The notes under the pieces are model-generated. The model was not told the origin of the DNA. It worked only from the letters and a program-made list of their open reading frames with translations, and did not search any database. A DNA stretch of 64,000 nt from Methylobacter luteus IMV-B-3098 (lineage in GTDB: Bacteria > Pseudomonadota > Gammaproteobacteria > Methylococcales > Methylomonadaceae). Below, piece by piece: positions 1 to 9,500 of the stretch; position 1 is the first letter of the stretch; each line of letters starts with the position of its first letter. The DNA is taken from the NCBI RefSeq assembly GCF_000427625.1, contig NZ_KE386569.1, positions 1,619,073 to 1,683,072 of the forward strand, written 5' to 3'. A program made the position numbers and the translations under genes.

Positions 1-166
1 ATTTTCTATCCTGTTTTGCCGCGCCGGGCGCCACAAATCATGAATTTCCCCGGCCCAAAGCGCCCGAATGCGCTTGTAGGTGCGAATTCATTCGCACTAA
101 AATGACTAACAAGGCGTTTCGGGTCAAGTACCCTTTAGGACAGACCCTGCTGTGGCGTAAGATCAG
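1..166 (+). repeat. Degenerate MITE-like repeat copy (copy D)
   Basis: This stretch shares the core gtaggtgcgaattcattcgcac, the following tcgggtc block and a closing gcgtaagatcag with the three well-preserved copies at 9938, 10564 and 13401. The order of blocks is the same but spacing and many bases differ, and the left end lies outside the window. It sits downstream of the ddh-like gene. It is probably an old, decayed copy. Confidence 0.5.
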
Positions 167-191
167 TAAATCATCACAAAAAATTGACGCG

Positions 192-1088
192 TCACATCCA
201 TTCCTTCTCCTCGACCGCACCCGGTTGTCCCCATAGCGCGCTCAACGGCAGGTCTGATAACGAATATGCGCCTGCGTGCAACGTGGCTAATGATTGCGCG
301 GCAACCAGCATCATTCGTGCGGCAAGCCCGGTCTCATCAAAGCGCGCTTCCAGCAAGAAAGACGCATGGCCGGCCTCACCCGGTTTTCCGTGGCGTTCCA
401 GCACCACGCCGCGATTTGTCTCCTCCAGCGTGTCAATGCTGGGCACCGGAAACACCAGGGTTTGTTCATCCAGGAACAGCGGGTCATTTACGATGATGCG
501 CTCCACTTCGGCCGCATCGGCCGAGGCTTCCAATTCAACATACACATAGCGTTGAACGATTCCTCCTATCGGCTTGAGTTCTGTGGCCAAGGCTTTCCTG
601 ACGCCTTTTATGCCTTCCGCCGCCAAACTATGGTGCAGACTCGCTCCTGCGTGCAGAGTGGTTTCCGTATGCCCGTGCGGCGCCAGCATCGCGAAATAGC
701 CGCGAAACAATGAGAGTACGCCCGGATCGCATCCCGCGCCAACGATAGCCGGCACTTTGTGGTGCAACGCAACCCGATGAATTTCCGACTTGTTTCTGAA
801 AAAAGGTTCGCCATGAAGACGCGCGCATTCCACGATGGGAATGCGGCTTTGCAAAAGGCCTTGCGCTACGCCCAATACCGCATCGGGAGGCACGCAGATC
901 AGCGCGGCATCCACATTTTTAAGCTCGCTGATATGGGTAACGACAGGCACGTCCACACCGGGATCGGGAGATTCGTCGGTACGCTGCACAATACCGGCCA
1001 GCGCCGTGGTCTGGTCGGCGGAAATGGCCTCGACACATTTACGCCCCAGACGCCCCAGCCCGATGATGGCAAGCCGCATTTTTTTCAT
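192..1088 (-). CDS. meso-Diaminopimelate D-dehydrogenase-like oxidoreductase
   Basis: The 298-residue protein opens with a Rossmann dinucleotide motif (AIIGLGRLGRK, residues 7-17). It carries the family-like segments GCDPGVLSLFR near residue 118 and HHSLAAEGIKGVRKA near 152, which align well with the substrate-domain segments I recall from meso-DAP dehydrogenase (GWDPGMFSINR and the following GVQKA block). Ddh reversibly deaminates meso-diaminopimelate to tetrahydrodipicolinate with NADP(H) in the cytoplasm, a one-step lysine/DAP route. The protein is a little shorter than the usual 320-326 residues, so a related amino-acid dehydrogenase role is possible. The ATG is preceded by GGGG about 8 bases upstream. 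It is transcribed divergently from hsdM and has no operon partner in view. Confidence 0.7.
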   Translation of the reverse strand: MKKMRLAIIGLGRLGRKCVEAISADQTTALAGIVQRTDESPDPGVDVPVVTHISELKNVDAALICVPPDAVLGVAQGLLQSRIPIVECARLHGEPFFRNKSEIHRVALHHKVPAIVGAGCDPGVLSLFRGYFAMLAPHGHTETTLHAGASLHHSLAAEGIKGVRKALATELKPIGGIVQRYVYVELEASADAAEVERIIVNDPLFLDEQTLVFPVPSIDTLEETNRGVVLERHGKPGEAGHASFLLEARFDETGLAARMMLVAAQSLATLHAGAYSLSDLPLSALWGQPGAVEEKEWM

Positions 1089-1408
1089 AGTGTTTACCCC
1101 GTTTTGTCGTTGGGTCAGTGTTGAAACGGTGTTTCTTCACTCCCCTGTTGCGATGCAGAAGCAAAACTGATGATTATTTCCAAAGCCTGTTACAGTTCTT
1201 GAGTATATATAACTTTCATGCCAATAAAATCCGTAAAATGCATTAGCACCGGCCTATGTGTACCCGCATGAATGGTTCCGCTTCAGCCATCAAATGCGGC
1301 AAGCTGGCTTTGCCAAACAGGATTCATGCTCGAAGACCATTAAATTTGTCACGCCTGTCATCCATCACTGATAATACTCAGCATTTTCCCCAACAAGCTG
1401 AAAGGATC
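1089..1408. other. Intergenic region between divergent genes
   Basis: This 320-base spacer separates the ddh-like gene (minus) from hsdM (plus) and must hold both promoters. No clear -35/-10 pair, palindrome or small gene was found. An upstream in-frame extension of the hsdM frame exists but lacks a ribosome-binding site, whereas AAAGGA stands just before the ATG at 1409. Confidence 0.4.
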
Positions 1409-2958
1409 ATGCTCGACGACATCAAGAAAACCCTGTGGGCGACAGCCGACAAGCTGCGCGCCAACATGGACGCCGCCGAATACAAGCACCTCGTGCTTGG
1501 CCTCATCTTCGTCAAATACGTCTCCGACACCTTCGCCGCCCGCCGCGGGCCGAACTGGAACGCAAATTTGCCGACCCGGCCGACGATTACTATCTCGATG
1601 ATCCCGAACTGATTCCCGATGAACTGGAAGACCGCGACTACTACAAGGAAGTCAACGTCTTCTCGGTGCCGGAAACAGCCCGCTGGGAAGCCCTGCGCGC
1701 TTGCGCCAAACAGCCGGACATCGGCAAGCGCATCGACGAGGCGCTGGCCGTCATTGAAGCCGAAAATCCCAAGCTCAAAGGCATCCTCGACAAACGCTAC
1801 GCCCGCGCCCAGTTGCCGGACGGCAAGCTCGGCGAACTGGTCGATCTGGTCTCCACGATCGACTTCGGCGAAAACGCCAGCCAGGCCCGCGACGTGCTCG
1901 GGCAGGTCTACGAATACTTCCTCGGCCAGTTCGCCAGCGCCGAGGGCAAGAAGGGCGGGCAGTTCTACACGCCGGCCAGCATCGTCAAAACGCTGGTCGC
2001 CGTGCTCGCGCCGCACCACGGCAAGGTCTATGACCCGTGCTGCGGCTCGGGCGGCATGTTCGTGCAATCGGAAAAGTTCATCGAAGCGCACGGCGGCAGA
2101 CTGGGCGACGTGGCGATCTACGGCCAGGAATCCAACCCGACCACCTGGCGGCTGGCGGCCATGAACCTCGCCATCCGCGGCATCGACTTCAATCTCGGCA
2201 AAGAGCATGCCGACACCTTCACGCGCAACCAGCATCCGGACCTGCGCGCCGACTTCATCCTCGCCAATCCGCCGTTCAACATCAGCGACTGGTGGCACGG
2301 CAGCCTGACCGGCGACCCGCGCTGGGAATACGGCGATCCGCCGGCCGGCAACGCCAACTATGCGTGGTTGCAGCACATGCTCTACCACCTCAAACCCACC
2401 GGCCGCGCCGGCATCGTATTGGCCAATGGCTCGATGAGTTCCAGCCAGAACAGCGAGGGCGACATCCGCCGCGCCATGGTCGAGGCCGACGTCGTGGAAG
2501 TCATGATCGCGCTGCCCGGCCAGCTGTTCTTCAACACGCAGATTCCGGCCTGCCTGTGGTTCCTTACTAAACAGAAAACCAGCCGTCAGGGCGAAGTGCT
2601 GTTCATCGACGCGCGCAAACTCGGCCGCATGATCAGCCGCGTGCAGGCGGAACTGACCGATGAAGTGATCGAACGCATCGCCGGCACTGTTGCCGCTTGG
2701 CGCGGCAAGGAAAATGCGGGCGAGTATCAAGACATCCCCGGCTATTGCCGCAGCGTCAGGCTCGCCGAAATCGCCGAACACGGCCACGTGCTGACGCCGG
2801 GCCGCTACGTCGGCGCCGAAGCCATCGAAGACGACGACGAAGCCTTTGCTGAAAAGATGCAGAAACTGACCGAAAAGCTGGGCGAGCAGATGGCCAAGGG
2901 CGTGGAACTGGATCAGTTGATCCGGCAGAAGCTGGCAGGACTGGGCTATGAGATCTGA
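1409..2958 (+). pseudogene. hsdM: Type I restriction-modification DNA methyltransferase subunit HsdM (frameshifted)
   Basis: HsdM is the N6-adenine methyltransferase subunit of type I systems; two copies join one HsdS. The first frame from the ATG at 1409 gives the HsdM N-terminal helical domain ([12 protein letters not shown]...LIFVKYVSD). Near 1548 the reading moves one frame back and continues [10 protein letters not shown] to the normal end. A single missing base in CGCCGC(G)GGCCGAA would restore RREAELERKF. Downstream motifs are intact: SAM-binding [10 protein letters not shown] and catalytic NPPF (in [11 protein letters not shown]). The stop at 2958 overlaps a vestigial hsdS start. Either a real inactivating mutation or a base-calling error explains the shift; two other -1 shifts occur in this same locus. 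Confidence 0.85.
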
Positions 2959-3108
2959 TTTACCAACCAATAATTTTGTAGGTCGGGTTAGCGATAGCGT
3001 AACCCGACCTACACGGCTGATCCGGAATAAACTGGCAGGACTGGGCTATGAGATCTGACTTACCAACCAATAATTTTGTAGGTCGGGTTAGCGATAGCGT
3101 AACCCGAC
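2918..3108 (+). repeat. Tandem duplication of the hsdM 3' end / hsdS 5' start, period 100 bp
   Basis: Bases 2918-3008 recur at 3018-3108 with a period of exactly 100 bp and a handful of differences. The unit contains the last codons of hsdM, the overlapping ATGAGATCTGA start of hsdS (reading MRSDLPTN) and a REP palindrome. A third, more diverged version of the hsdS start plus REP stands at 4828 (MSSNLPTG). The hsdS start therefore exists three times, each running into a REP. Confidence 0.8.
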
Positions 3109-3187
3109 GCATCGAAGTCGTAAATGCCGGGTTACGCTACGCTAACCCGACGCGGCTGAAGGGCGTAAAAGCATAGCGTAACCCGGA
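2977..3187 (+). repeat. REP palindrome cluster upstream of the RAYT gene
   Basis: The cluster holds four palindromic units of the form tgtaggtcgggtta-loop-taacccgacctaca. Unit 2977-3013 has perfect 14-base arms around a 9-base loop. Units 3077-3108 and 3126-3152 are shorter or inverted, and a half unit lies at 3172-3187. Further copies occur at 3752/4806 (split by IS630), 4857-4959 and 7839-7920. Such palindromes next to a RAYT are the classical REP/BIME arrangement. Confidence 0.85.
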
Positions 3188-3195
3188 CAATAGCC

Positions 3196-3732
3196 ATGCA
3201 ATACCGACGCGCATTCATTCCAGGAGGGAGTTTTTTCTTTACCGTAGTCACGGAAAAACGTAGACCGGTGTTTAACAACGTGGCAATGGTCGAAGTCCTG
3301 CGCGACGCATTTCGCAACGTGCGCAAATCCCGCCCGTTCGAGATCGACGCGATGGTAGTAATGCCAGATCATTTACATTGCCTATGGACATTGCCGCCCG
3401 GCGATAGCGATTACGCTACCCGTTGGCGATTGATCAAAACCCGGTTTACCAAACATTGCGACCCGGCGTTGCGGCGATACCGCAATGCCTCTCGCCAATC
3501 GCGAGGCGAACAGGCGGTTTGGCAACATCGGTATTGGGAGCATGTGATACGTGACGAAACCGATTTTGAGCGCCATGTCGATTACATCCATTACAACCCG
3601 GTCAAACACCGTTTGGCGTCATCGCCGATCGATTGGCCGTATTCCAGTTTTCGCCGTTATGTTGAAGCAGGCATATATCCGCCCGATTGGGGGCGAGACG
3701 GCATTGATTTCGAAGGTATAGGTCATGAATAA
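3196..3732 (+). CDS. REP-associated tyrosine transposase (RAYT, IS200/IS605-like TnpA_REP)
   Basis: The 178-residue protein has the HUH nuclease motif as HLH in MVVMPDHLHCLW (about residues 53-64) and the later conserved stretch HVDYIHYNPVKHRL, where the nucleophilic tyrosine is expected; it ends with WPYSSFRRYV. RAYTs are single-strand transposases thought to mobilise REP palindromes, and this one is embedded among them. No Shine-Dalgarno is evident before the ATG. It lies exactly where hsdS should begin, between the duplicated hsdS starts, so it probably arrived with its REPs and helped destroy hsdS. Family assignment is firm; activity is unknown. Confidence 0.9.
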   Translation: MQYRRAFIPGGSFFFTVVTEKRRPVFNNVAMVEVLRDAFRNVRKSRPFEIDAMVVMPDHLHCLWTLPPGDSDYATRWRLIKTRFTKHCDPALRRYRNASRQSRGEQAVWQHRYWEHVIRDETDFERHVDYIHYNPVKHRLASSPIDWPYSSFRRYVEAGIYPPDWGRDGIDFEGIGHE

Positions 3733-3841
3733 ACAGCACCAGCACGAAAATGTCGGGTTACGCTGCGCTAGAGCAATTATCTTTTAGATAAAAACATGAT
3801 ATAAACTAACCTCTTGTTAAACGAAATGAGCCATTTTTATC

Positions 3842-4207
3842 ATGCCCAAGCCTTATTCCGAAGATTTACGCAGCCGGGTGGCTGAAGCGGTTGCCGCAGG
3901 CCACACCGTGCGGGCCGTGGCTTTACAATACAAAGTCAGTCCGGCCTTTGTCTGCCGAATGCACGCCTTGTGGCGTGAAACCGGAGCCGTTCAAGGCAAG
4001 CCCTTTGGCGGCTACAGACGCTCGCGGCTGGAACCTTATGAAGCCGCCATCAAGGAACAGTTAGCGAGTAGTCCGTCGATGACCTTGCAGGAACTGCAGG
4101 CTTGGCTGGGACGCGAACACAGCCTAAGTGTTTCGATCTCGGCCATTGATAAGTTTATTAGGCGCAAGCTGGGCTATCGCTATAAAAAAAACGCTGGTCG
4201 CCAGTGA
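3842..4207 (+). CDS. IS630 transposase orfA (N-terminal helix-turn-helix half)
   Basis: The 121-residue protein starts MPKPYSEDLRSRV and has a homeodomain-like HTH (HTVRAVALQYKVSPAFVCRM, about residues 22-41), followed by a second winged-helix-like part. It is the DNA-binding half of the IS630 transposase. The frame runs through TAT AAA AAA AAC at 4181-4192 and stops at 4207. The catalytic half continues in another frame from the same A8 run. Both copies in the window have this split, so it is the element's normal organisation and not random damage. Confidence 0.9.
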   Translation: MPKPYSEDLRSRVAEAVAAGHTVRAVALQYKVSPAFVCRMHALWRETGAVQGKPFGGYRRSRLEPYEAAIKEQLASSPSMTLQELQAWLGREHSLSVSISAIDKFIRRKLGYRYKKNAGRQ

Positions 4208-4790
4208 GCAGCAACGCGCAGATGTCGCGATGGCCCGAGAGCAATGGCAAGCCTGGCAGCAAACCTGCGATCTGTCAAAGTTGGTGTTTCTGGATGAAAC
4301 GGGCGTCTCCACGAACATGATCCGTCGCTATGGCCGGGCCTTGGGTGGCGCCCGCTGTCGGGATGCGGCACCGGCAGGCCATTGGCAAACCCTGACCTTC
4401 ATTGCCGGCTTGCGTGCCGACCGGCTCACCGCGCCCTGGTGTCTGGACCAGGCCATGACGGGCGAAGCCTTCAAGGAATATCTGCGCTCGCAACTGGGAC
4501 CGACCTTGAAGCCCGGCGACATCGTCATCTGTGACAATCTGTCCGCCCATAAGGTGGCGGAAGTCCAGTCCATTGTTGAAGCGCACGGGGCGACGATCCA
4601 ATATCTGCCGCCCTATAGTCCTGAGCTGAATCCGATCGAGCAAGTCTTCGCCAAACTGAAGGCGTTGCTGCGCAAGGCCGCCGAGCGCACTTACGACAAG
4701 CTCTGGCAACTCATTGGTAAGCTGTTGGATGAGTTTCAAGCGGATGAGTGCCTCAATCTCTTCAGGCATTCAGGCTATGTTTCTACGTAA
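4128..4790 (+). CDS. IS630 transposase orfB (DDE catalytic half)
   Basis: Read in the frame shifted +1 from orfA at the A8 run (4184-4191), this gives KTLVASEQQRAD and onward: a DDE_3 domain with D in VFLDETG, D in ICDNLSAHK and E in YSPELNPIEQVF. It catalyses cut-and-paste transposition. The nominal start at 4128 lies inside orfA and codes nothing family-like before the A run, so expression most likely needs ribosomal or transcriptional slippage on A8 giving an orfA-orfB fusion of about 315 residues. The stop at 4790 lies close to the right inverted end. Confidence 0.9.
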   Translation: MFRSRPLISLLGASWAIAIKKTLVASEQQRADVAMAREQWQAWQQTCDLSKLVFLDETGVSTNMIRRYGRALGGARCRDAAPAGHWQTLTFIAGLRADRLTAPWCLDQAMTGEAFKEYLRSQLGPTLKPGDIVICDNLSAHKVAEVQSIVEAHGATIQYLPPYSPELNPIEQVFAKLKALLRKAAERTYDKLWQLIGKLLDEFQADECLNLFRHSGYVST

Positions 4791-4827
4791 TAGATAATTG
4801 CTCTAACCCGACCTACGGGGTTGGAGT

Positions 4828-5346
4828 ATGAGTTCTAATTTACCAACGGGTAAATTTGTAGGTCGGGTTAGCCCGATAGGGCGTAACCCGACGGATCGGA
4901 GCCAAGTGGGCGCATCGGGGCACGAAAATGTCGGGTTACGCTACGCTAACCCGACCTACGGGGCTTCCCGAGCGCCAATAGGCTATTTGGCTATTACACA
5001 AATACCAGTCGCGATTAATCAAGGGTATATTGCAATGTTGCCAAGCGGAGCACTTCCACCGCTGTATCTTCTATTTTGGTGCAAGCAGAACATGGATGTG
5101 ATCAAAAATCATGCAAACGGTTCTACCTTTATGGAAATCAGCAAAAAAGTATTTCGACCATTGGCGGTAGTTATTCCTAAAGACCAGATAATTAAAGAAT
5201 TCATTGAAATTGTGGATCCGTTGTTTGTGCGTATAACTGAAAATAATAAAAAAGCCCAAACCCTTGCTACTCTCCGCGATACTTTACTGCCCCGCCTGAT
5301 CTCCGGCCAACTGCGCCTGCCGGATGACAATACCAGTCATGAATAA
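4828..5346 (+). pseudogene. hsdS: HsdS specificity subunit remnant (C-terminal recognition domain only)
   Basis: HsdS carries two target-recognition domains, normally about 400 residues; here only about 172 remain. It opens MSSNLPTGKF, a plausible HsdS start. Residues of about 11-50 are translated REP sequence (VGRVSP..., GLRYANPTY). A real HsdS second-TRD tail then follows: AINQGYIAMLP, STFMEISKKVFRPLAVVIP, the conserved helix, and TLATLRDTLLPRLISGQL at the end. The first TRD is gone. It stays open in one frame, so a short protein could be made but cannot specify a bipartite target. It lies between the IS630/REP block and the fic gene. Confidence 0.8.
4857..4959 (+). repeat. REP pair inside the hsdS remnant
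   Basis: Two REP units in opposite orientation (4857-4892 tgtaggtcgggtta..taacccgac and 4930-4959 gtcgggttacg..cgctaacccgacctac) are separated by 37 bases. They are read in frame by the hsdS remnant without a stop codon. The arrangement matches the pair inside hsdR at 7839-7920. Confidence 0.85.
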
Positions 5347-5385
5347 TGTTTCCTCTCGCCTTTGTGGTTATCGAAATCCTCTTTA

Positions 5386-5480
5386 TCTATACACATCAAA
5401 CCTGACATATATAAAAAAACCTATTTTCTATACACGTCGATGTTACTATATTTAAAAAATGGCATTTTCTATACACATCA
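5386..5480 (+). promoter_or_regulatory. Three direct repeats TCTATACACATCA at exact 41-bp spacing upstream of fic
   Basis: TCTATACACATCA stands at 5386-5398, 5427-5439 (ACGTCG variant at its end) and 5468-5480, so the start-to-start spacing is 41 bp twice, about four helical turns. AT-rich ACATATATAAAAAAA / ACTATATTTAAAAAA stretches occupy the same place in the first two units, so this is a diverged tandem array. It fills the 150-base gap before the fic start at 5499. A repressor or autoregulatory operator for fic-hsdR is the simplest reading. Confidence 0.6.
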
Positions 5481-5498
5481 TAGCCAGGGAAACAGCCG

Positions 5499-6580
5499 AT
5501 GCATTCCATTACCCCGCTTGAGCGACTGGACGCCACGCGTTTTGAGTCGCCTGCGATCCTTAAAAAGCTGGCGATCAGCAGCCGCCGTCTGGCCGAGCTG
5601 AAAGGCATCGCCGGGTCCATCCCGAATCAGGAGATCCTGATCAATACGCTGGGTTTGCAGGAGGCTAAGGACAGCTCGGAGATTGAAAACATTGTCACCA
5701 CGCATGATGAGTTGTTCAAGGACGACGTATTACCCGAGGCGTTCGCCAACCCGGCCGCAAAAGAAGTGTTGCGCTACCGGCAGGCCTTGCGCGTGGGTTT
5801 TGAGCAGGTCAGGCGCAACGGGCTGCTGACCGCGAACCATATTATCGGGATTCAGGCCGAGCTGGAGCGCAATCATGCCGGCTTTCGCAAGCTGCCGGGC
5901 ACGGCGCTCAAGGACGGCGGAGGCCAGACCGTTTACACGCCCCGCAGGAACCCGCCGAGATCGTGGCCCTGATGCGCGATCTGGAACGCTTCATCAATGA
6001 TGCCGAACTGTTCGCCGTCGACCCGTTGATCAAGATGGCGCTGATTCATCATCAGTTCGAGAGCATTCACCCGTTTTACGATGGCAATGGGCGTACAGGC
6101 CGTATCGTCAATGTGCTGTATCTGGTGAAGGAAGGCTTGCTGGATATTCCGGTGCTGTATCTGAGCAGTCATATCGTGCGCACCAAGGCCGATTACTACC
6201 GCTTGCTGCAAGCCGTGCGCGTGGACGATGGCTGGGAGGATTGGGTGCTGTACATGCTGGACGCCGTGGAGCAGACCGCCGTGCAGACTATCGCCACCAT
6301 TCAGGCGATCAAGGCGGCGCTGCTGGATTACAAGCACCGCATCCGTGCCGGTTACAAGTTTTACAGCCAGGATCTGATCAATAATTTGTTTATGCACCCC
6401 TATACCAAAATTGAATTCGTGCAGCGTGATTTGCAGGTGTCGCGCATTACGGCAACCAAGTACCTGGATGCGCTGGCGGAGGGCGGCTTTGTGCAGAAAC
6501 AAAAAATGGGCCGTGGCAATTATTATGTCAACGTCGCCCTGAATGCGATTTTGATGGGCAATGCAGGGCAAAAAGCATGA
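5499..6580 (+). pseudogene. Fic-family AMPylase-like protein (frameshifted), type I RM-associated
   Basis: Fic proteins transfer AMP or another nucleotide to hydroxyl side chains. The first frame (5499-~5940) has the N-terminal Fic_N region with an inhibitory-helix-like SSEIEN ([S/T]xxxE[G/N]). After a missing C in the ACGCCCC(C)GCAG run the second frame (from ~5945) supplies the catalytic HPFYDGNGRTGR and a C-terminal winged-helix segment ([22 protein letters not shown]). Repaired length would be about 360 residues. It starts 8 bases after AGGGA and its end overlaps the hsdR start by 4 bases (ATGA), so translation was coupled. Fic genes between hsdS and hsdR are common. The -1 shift in a homopolymer could be a sequencing error. 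Confidence 0.85.
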
Positions 6581-9500
6581 CCGAAAACCAACTGGAACAG
6601 GAAACCCTAAGCTGGCTGGCCGAGGTCGGCTATGCATCCGTCTATGGCCCGGACATCGCGCCGGACGGCGATGCGCCTGAGCGCGGCAGTTACATGCAGG
6701 TCGTTCTGGCCGAGCGTCTGCGCAACGCAATCCAGCGGCTCAATCCGCAGGTGCCTTTGGCCGCCCGCGAGGATACCTTGCAGCAGGTCCTGAATCCGGA
6801 TACGCCGGCTCTGCTGGCGGCCAATCGCCACTTCCACCGCTTGCTGGTCAACGGCGTGCCGGTGCAGTACCAGCAGGAGGGCGAAACCCGGGGCGATTTT
6901 GTGCGCTTGATCGACTTTACCGACAGCGCCGCCAATGAATGGCTGGCGGTGAACCAGTTTTCGATTAAAGGCCCCAGGCATACCCGCCGGCCGGACATCA
7001 TCCTGTTCGTCAATGGCCTGCCGCTGGTGCTGCTGGAACTGAAGAATCCGGTCGATGAGAGCGCCGATATCTGGAAGGCGTTTGACCAGATCGAGACCTA
7101 CAAGGAACAAATCCCGGATGTGTTTCAGTACAACGAGGTGCTGGTGATTTCGGACGGGACCGAGGCGAGGATGGGGTCGCTGTCCGGCACTGCCGAGCGC
7201 TTCATGCGCTGGCGGACCATCGATGGTGTCACGCTGGACCCGCTCGGCCAGTTCAACGAGCTGGAAACGCTGGTGCACGGCGTACTGGCGCCGGCTTATC
7301 TGCTGGATTATCTGTGCTTTTTCGTGCTGTTCGAGGATGACGGCGCGCTGGTCAAGAAGATCGCCGGTTATCACCAGTTTCATGCCGTGCGGTCGGCCAT
7401 CAGTCAGGTCGTGTCCGCCTCACGTCCCGGCGGCAGCCACAAGGGCGGTGTGGTCTGGCATACGCAAGGTTCGGGCAAGAGCATCACCATGACCTGCTTT
7501 GCCGCGCGCGTGATGCGCGAAGCGGCCATGGAAAACCCGACCATCGTCGTTATCACCGACCGCAACGATCTGGACGGACAGTTGTTCGGCGTGTTTTCGC
7601 TGGCGCAGGACCTGTTGCGCGAGCAGCCGGTGCAGGCGGAAACGCGGCAGGATTTGCGCGCCAGGCTGGGCAACCGTCCCTCGGGCGGCATCGTGTTCGC
7701 AACCATTCAGAAGTTCATGCCCGGCGAGGATGAGGATAGTTTTCCTGTGCTGTCCGAGCGCCGTAACATCGTGGTGATTGCCGACGAGGCGCATCGGACG
7801 CAGTATGGGTTTGAGGCAAGGCTGACAGCGAAATCCTCTGTAGGTCGGGTTAGCCCGGCGGGCGTAACCCGACAAGATGCCGGCGAAACGTCGGGTTACG
7901 CTGCGCTAACCCGACCTACAGGTCCGGGGGCCGCTGTTCAGGATGTCTGTTACCAGTCCCGCTATCAGGTTGGTTACGCCCAGCATCTGCGCGACGCTCT
8001 GCCCAATGCGACCTTTGTGGCCTTTACCGGCACGCCCGTTTCCAGCGAAGACCGCGACACGCGCGCCGTCTTCGGCGATTACATCCATGTCTACGACATG
8101 CAGCAGGCCAGGGAGGACGGTGCGACCGTCGCGATCTACTTTGAATCACGCTTGGCGAAGCTGGCCCTGAAGCCCGAGGAAATGCCTCAGATTGATGATG
8201 AGGTTGATGAGCTGACCGAAGACGAGGAAGAAAGCCAGCAGGCCAAATTGAAAAGCCGCTGGGCGGCGTTGGAAAAAGTGGTCGGCGCCGAACCGCGCGT
8301 AGCCCTGGTGGCGTCCGATCTGGTCGCGCATTTTGAGGAACGCAACAAGGCCCAGCCCGGCAAGGCGATGATCGTCGCGATGAGCCGGGAGATTTGCGTG
8401 CATCTCTACAACGAGATTATCAGGCTGCGCCCGGACTGGCATGACCATGATCCGGAAAAAGGCGCTGTGAAAATCGTGATGACCGGATCAAGCAGCGACA
8501 AGGCATTGCTGCGCCCCCACATCTACAGCAAACAGGTCAAGAAGCGCCTGGAGAAGCGCTTCAAGGACCCGGCCGACCCGTTGAGACTGGTGATCGTGCG
8601 CGATATGTGGCTGACCGGTTTCGACGCGCCGTGCATGCATACGCTCTACGTCGACAAGCCGATGAAAGACCATAACCTGATGCCGGCGATTGCCCGCGTC
8701 AATCGCGTGTTCAAGGACAAGCAGGGCGGCCTGGTGGTGGATTACATCGGCATCGCCAATGAGCTGCGCAGCGCGCTGAAGGAGTACACGGCCAGCAACG
8801 GGCGCGGACGCCCGACCGCGGATGCCCGTGAGGCTTATGCCGTGCTGGAGGAAAAACTCGATATTCTGCGCAGTCTGCTGCATGGCTTCGATTACAGTGA
8901 TTTCCTGACCGCCGGCCACAGGCGGCTGGCGGGCGCCGCCAATCATGTACTCGGTCAGAAGGATGGCAAGAAGCGCTTCGCCGATACGGCGCTGGCGATG
9001 AGCAAAGCGTTCACGCTGTGCTGCACGCTGGATGATGCCAAGGCGGTACGCGAAGAAGTCGCGTTTTTTCAGGCCGTCAAAGTGATCCTGACCAAACGCG
9101 ATATCAGTGAAAAAAAACGGACTGATGACGAACGGGAACTGGCGATAAGGCAGATCATCAACTCGGCGGTGGTATCGGAAGATGTGGTCGATATTTTTGG
9201 CGCGGTGGGTTTGGACAAACCGAACATCGGCATTCTCGACGACGCCTTTCTGGCCGAAGTGCGCAACCTGCCCGAGCGCAATCTGGCGGTGGAGTTGCTG
9301 GACCGGTTGCTGGAAGGCGAAATCAAGGCGCGCTTTGCCGGCAACGTCGTGCTGGAAAAGAAATTTTCCGAACTGCTCGCCAATGTCGTCAAACGCTACC
9401 AGAACCGCGCCATCGAAACGGCGCAGGTCATCGAAGAGCTGATCGAGATGGCCAAAAAGTTTCGCGAGGCCGCCGGACGCGGCGAGACACTGGGTCTGAG

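Larger units (their letters stand above)
3771..4803 (+). mobile_element. IS630-family insertion sequence, copy 1
   Basis: The element is 1033 bp, bounded by inverted ends GAGCAATTATC / GATAATTGCTC and flanked by TA at 3769-3770 and 4804-4805, the TA target duplication typical of the IS630/mariner group. It carries a split transposase (orfA 3842-4207, orfB to 4790) joined at an A8 run. An apparently identical copy occupies 53296-54328. The target was the loop of a REP palindrome within the wrecked hsdS. Confidence 0.95.
3752..4817 (+). repeat. REP palindrome split by IS630 insertion
   Basis: Joining bases 3752-3770 to 4806-4817 across the IS630 element restores gtcgggttacgctgcgcTA followed by acccgacctac, a complete REP unit. 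The TA in its loop is the duplicated IS630 target. The flanking words (gcacgaaaatg before, ggg after) recur around the intact unit at 4930-4959, so this was one of two tandem REP blocks. Confidence 0.8.

Noticed and set aside
1378-2970. 530-residue open frame antisense to hsdM
   Set aside because: It mirrors the codon structure of hsdM on the other strand; no ribosome-binding site and no family resemblance, while the plus strand shows methyltransferase motifs.
2977-4959. CRISPR array
   Set aside because: The repeats are palindromic REP units of variable spacing and orientation, with a RAYT beside them; there are no regular spacers and no cas genes.
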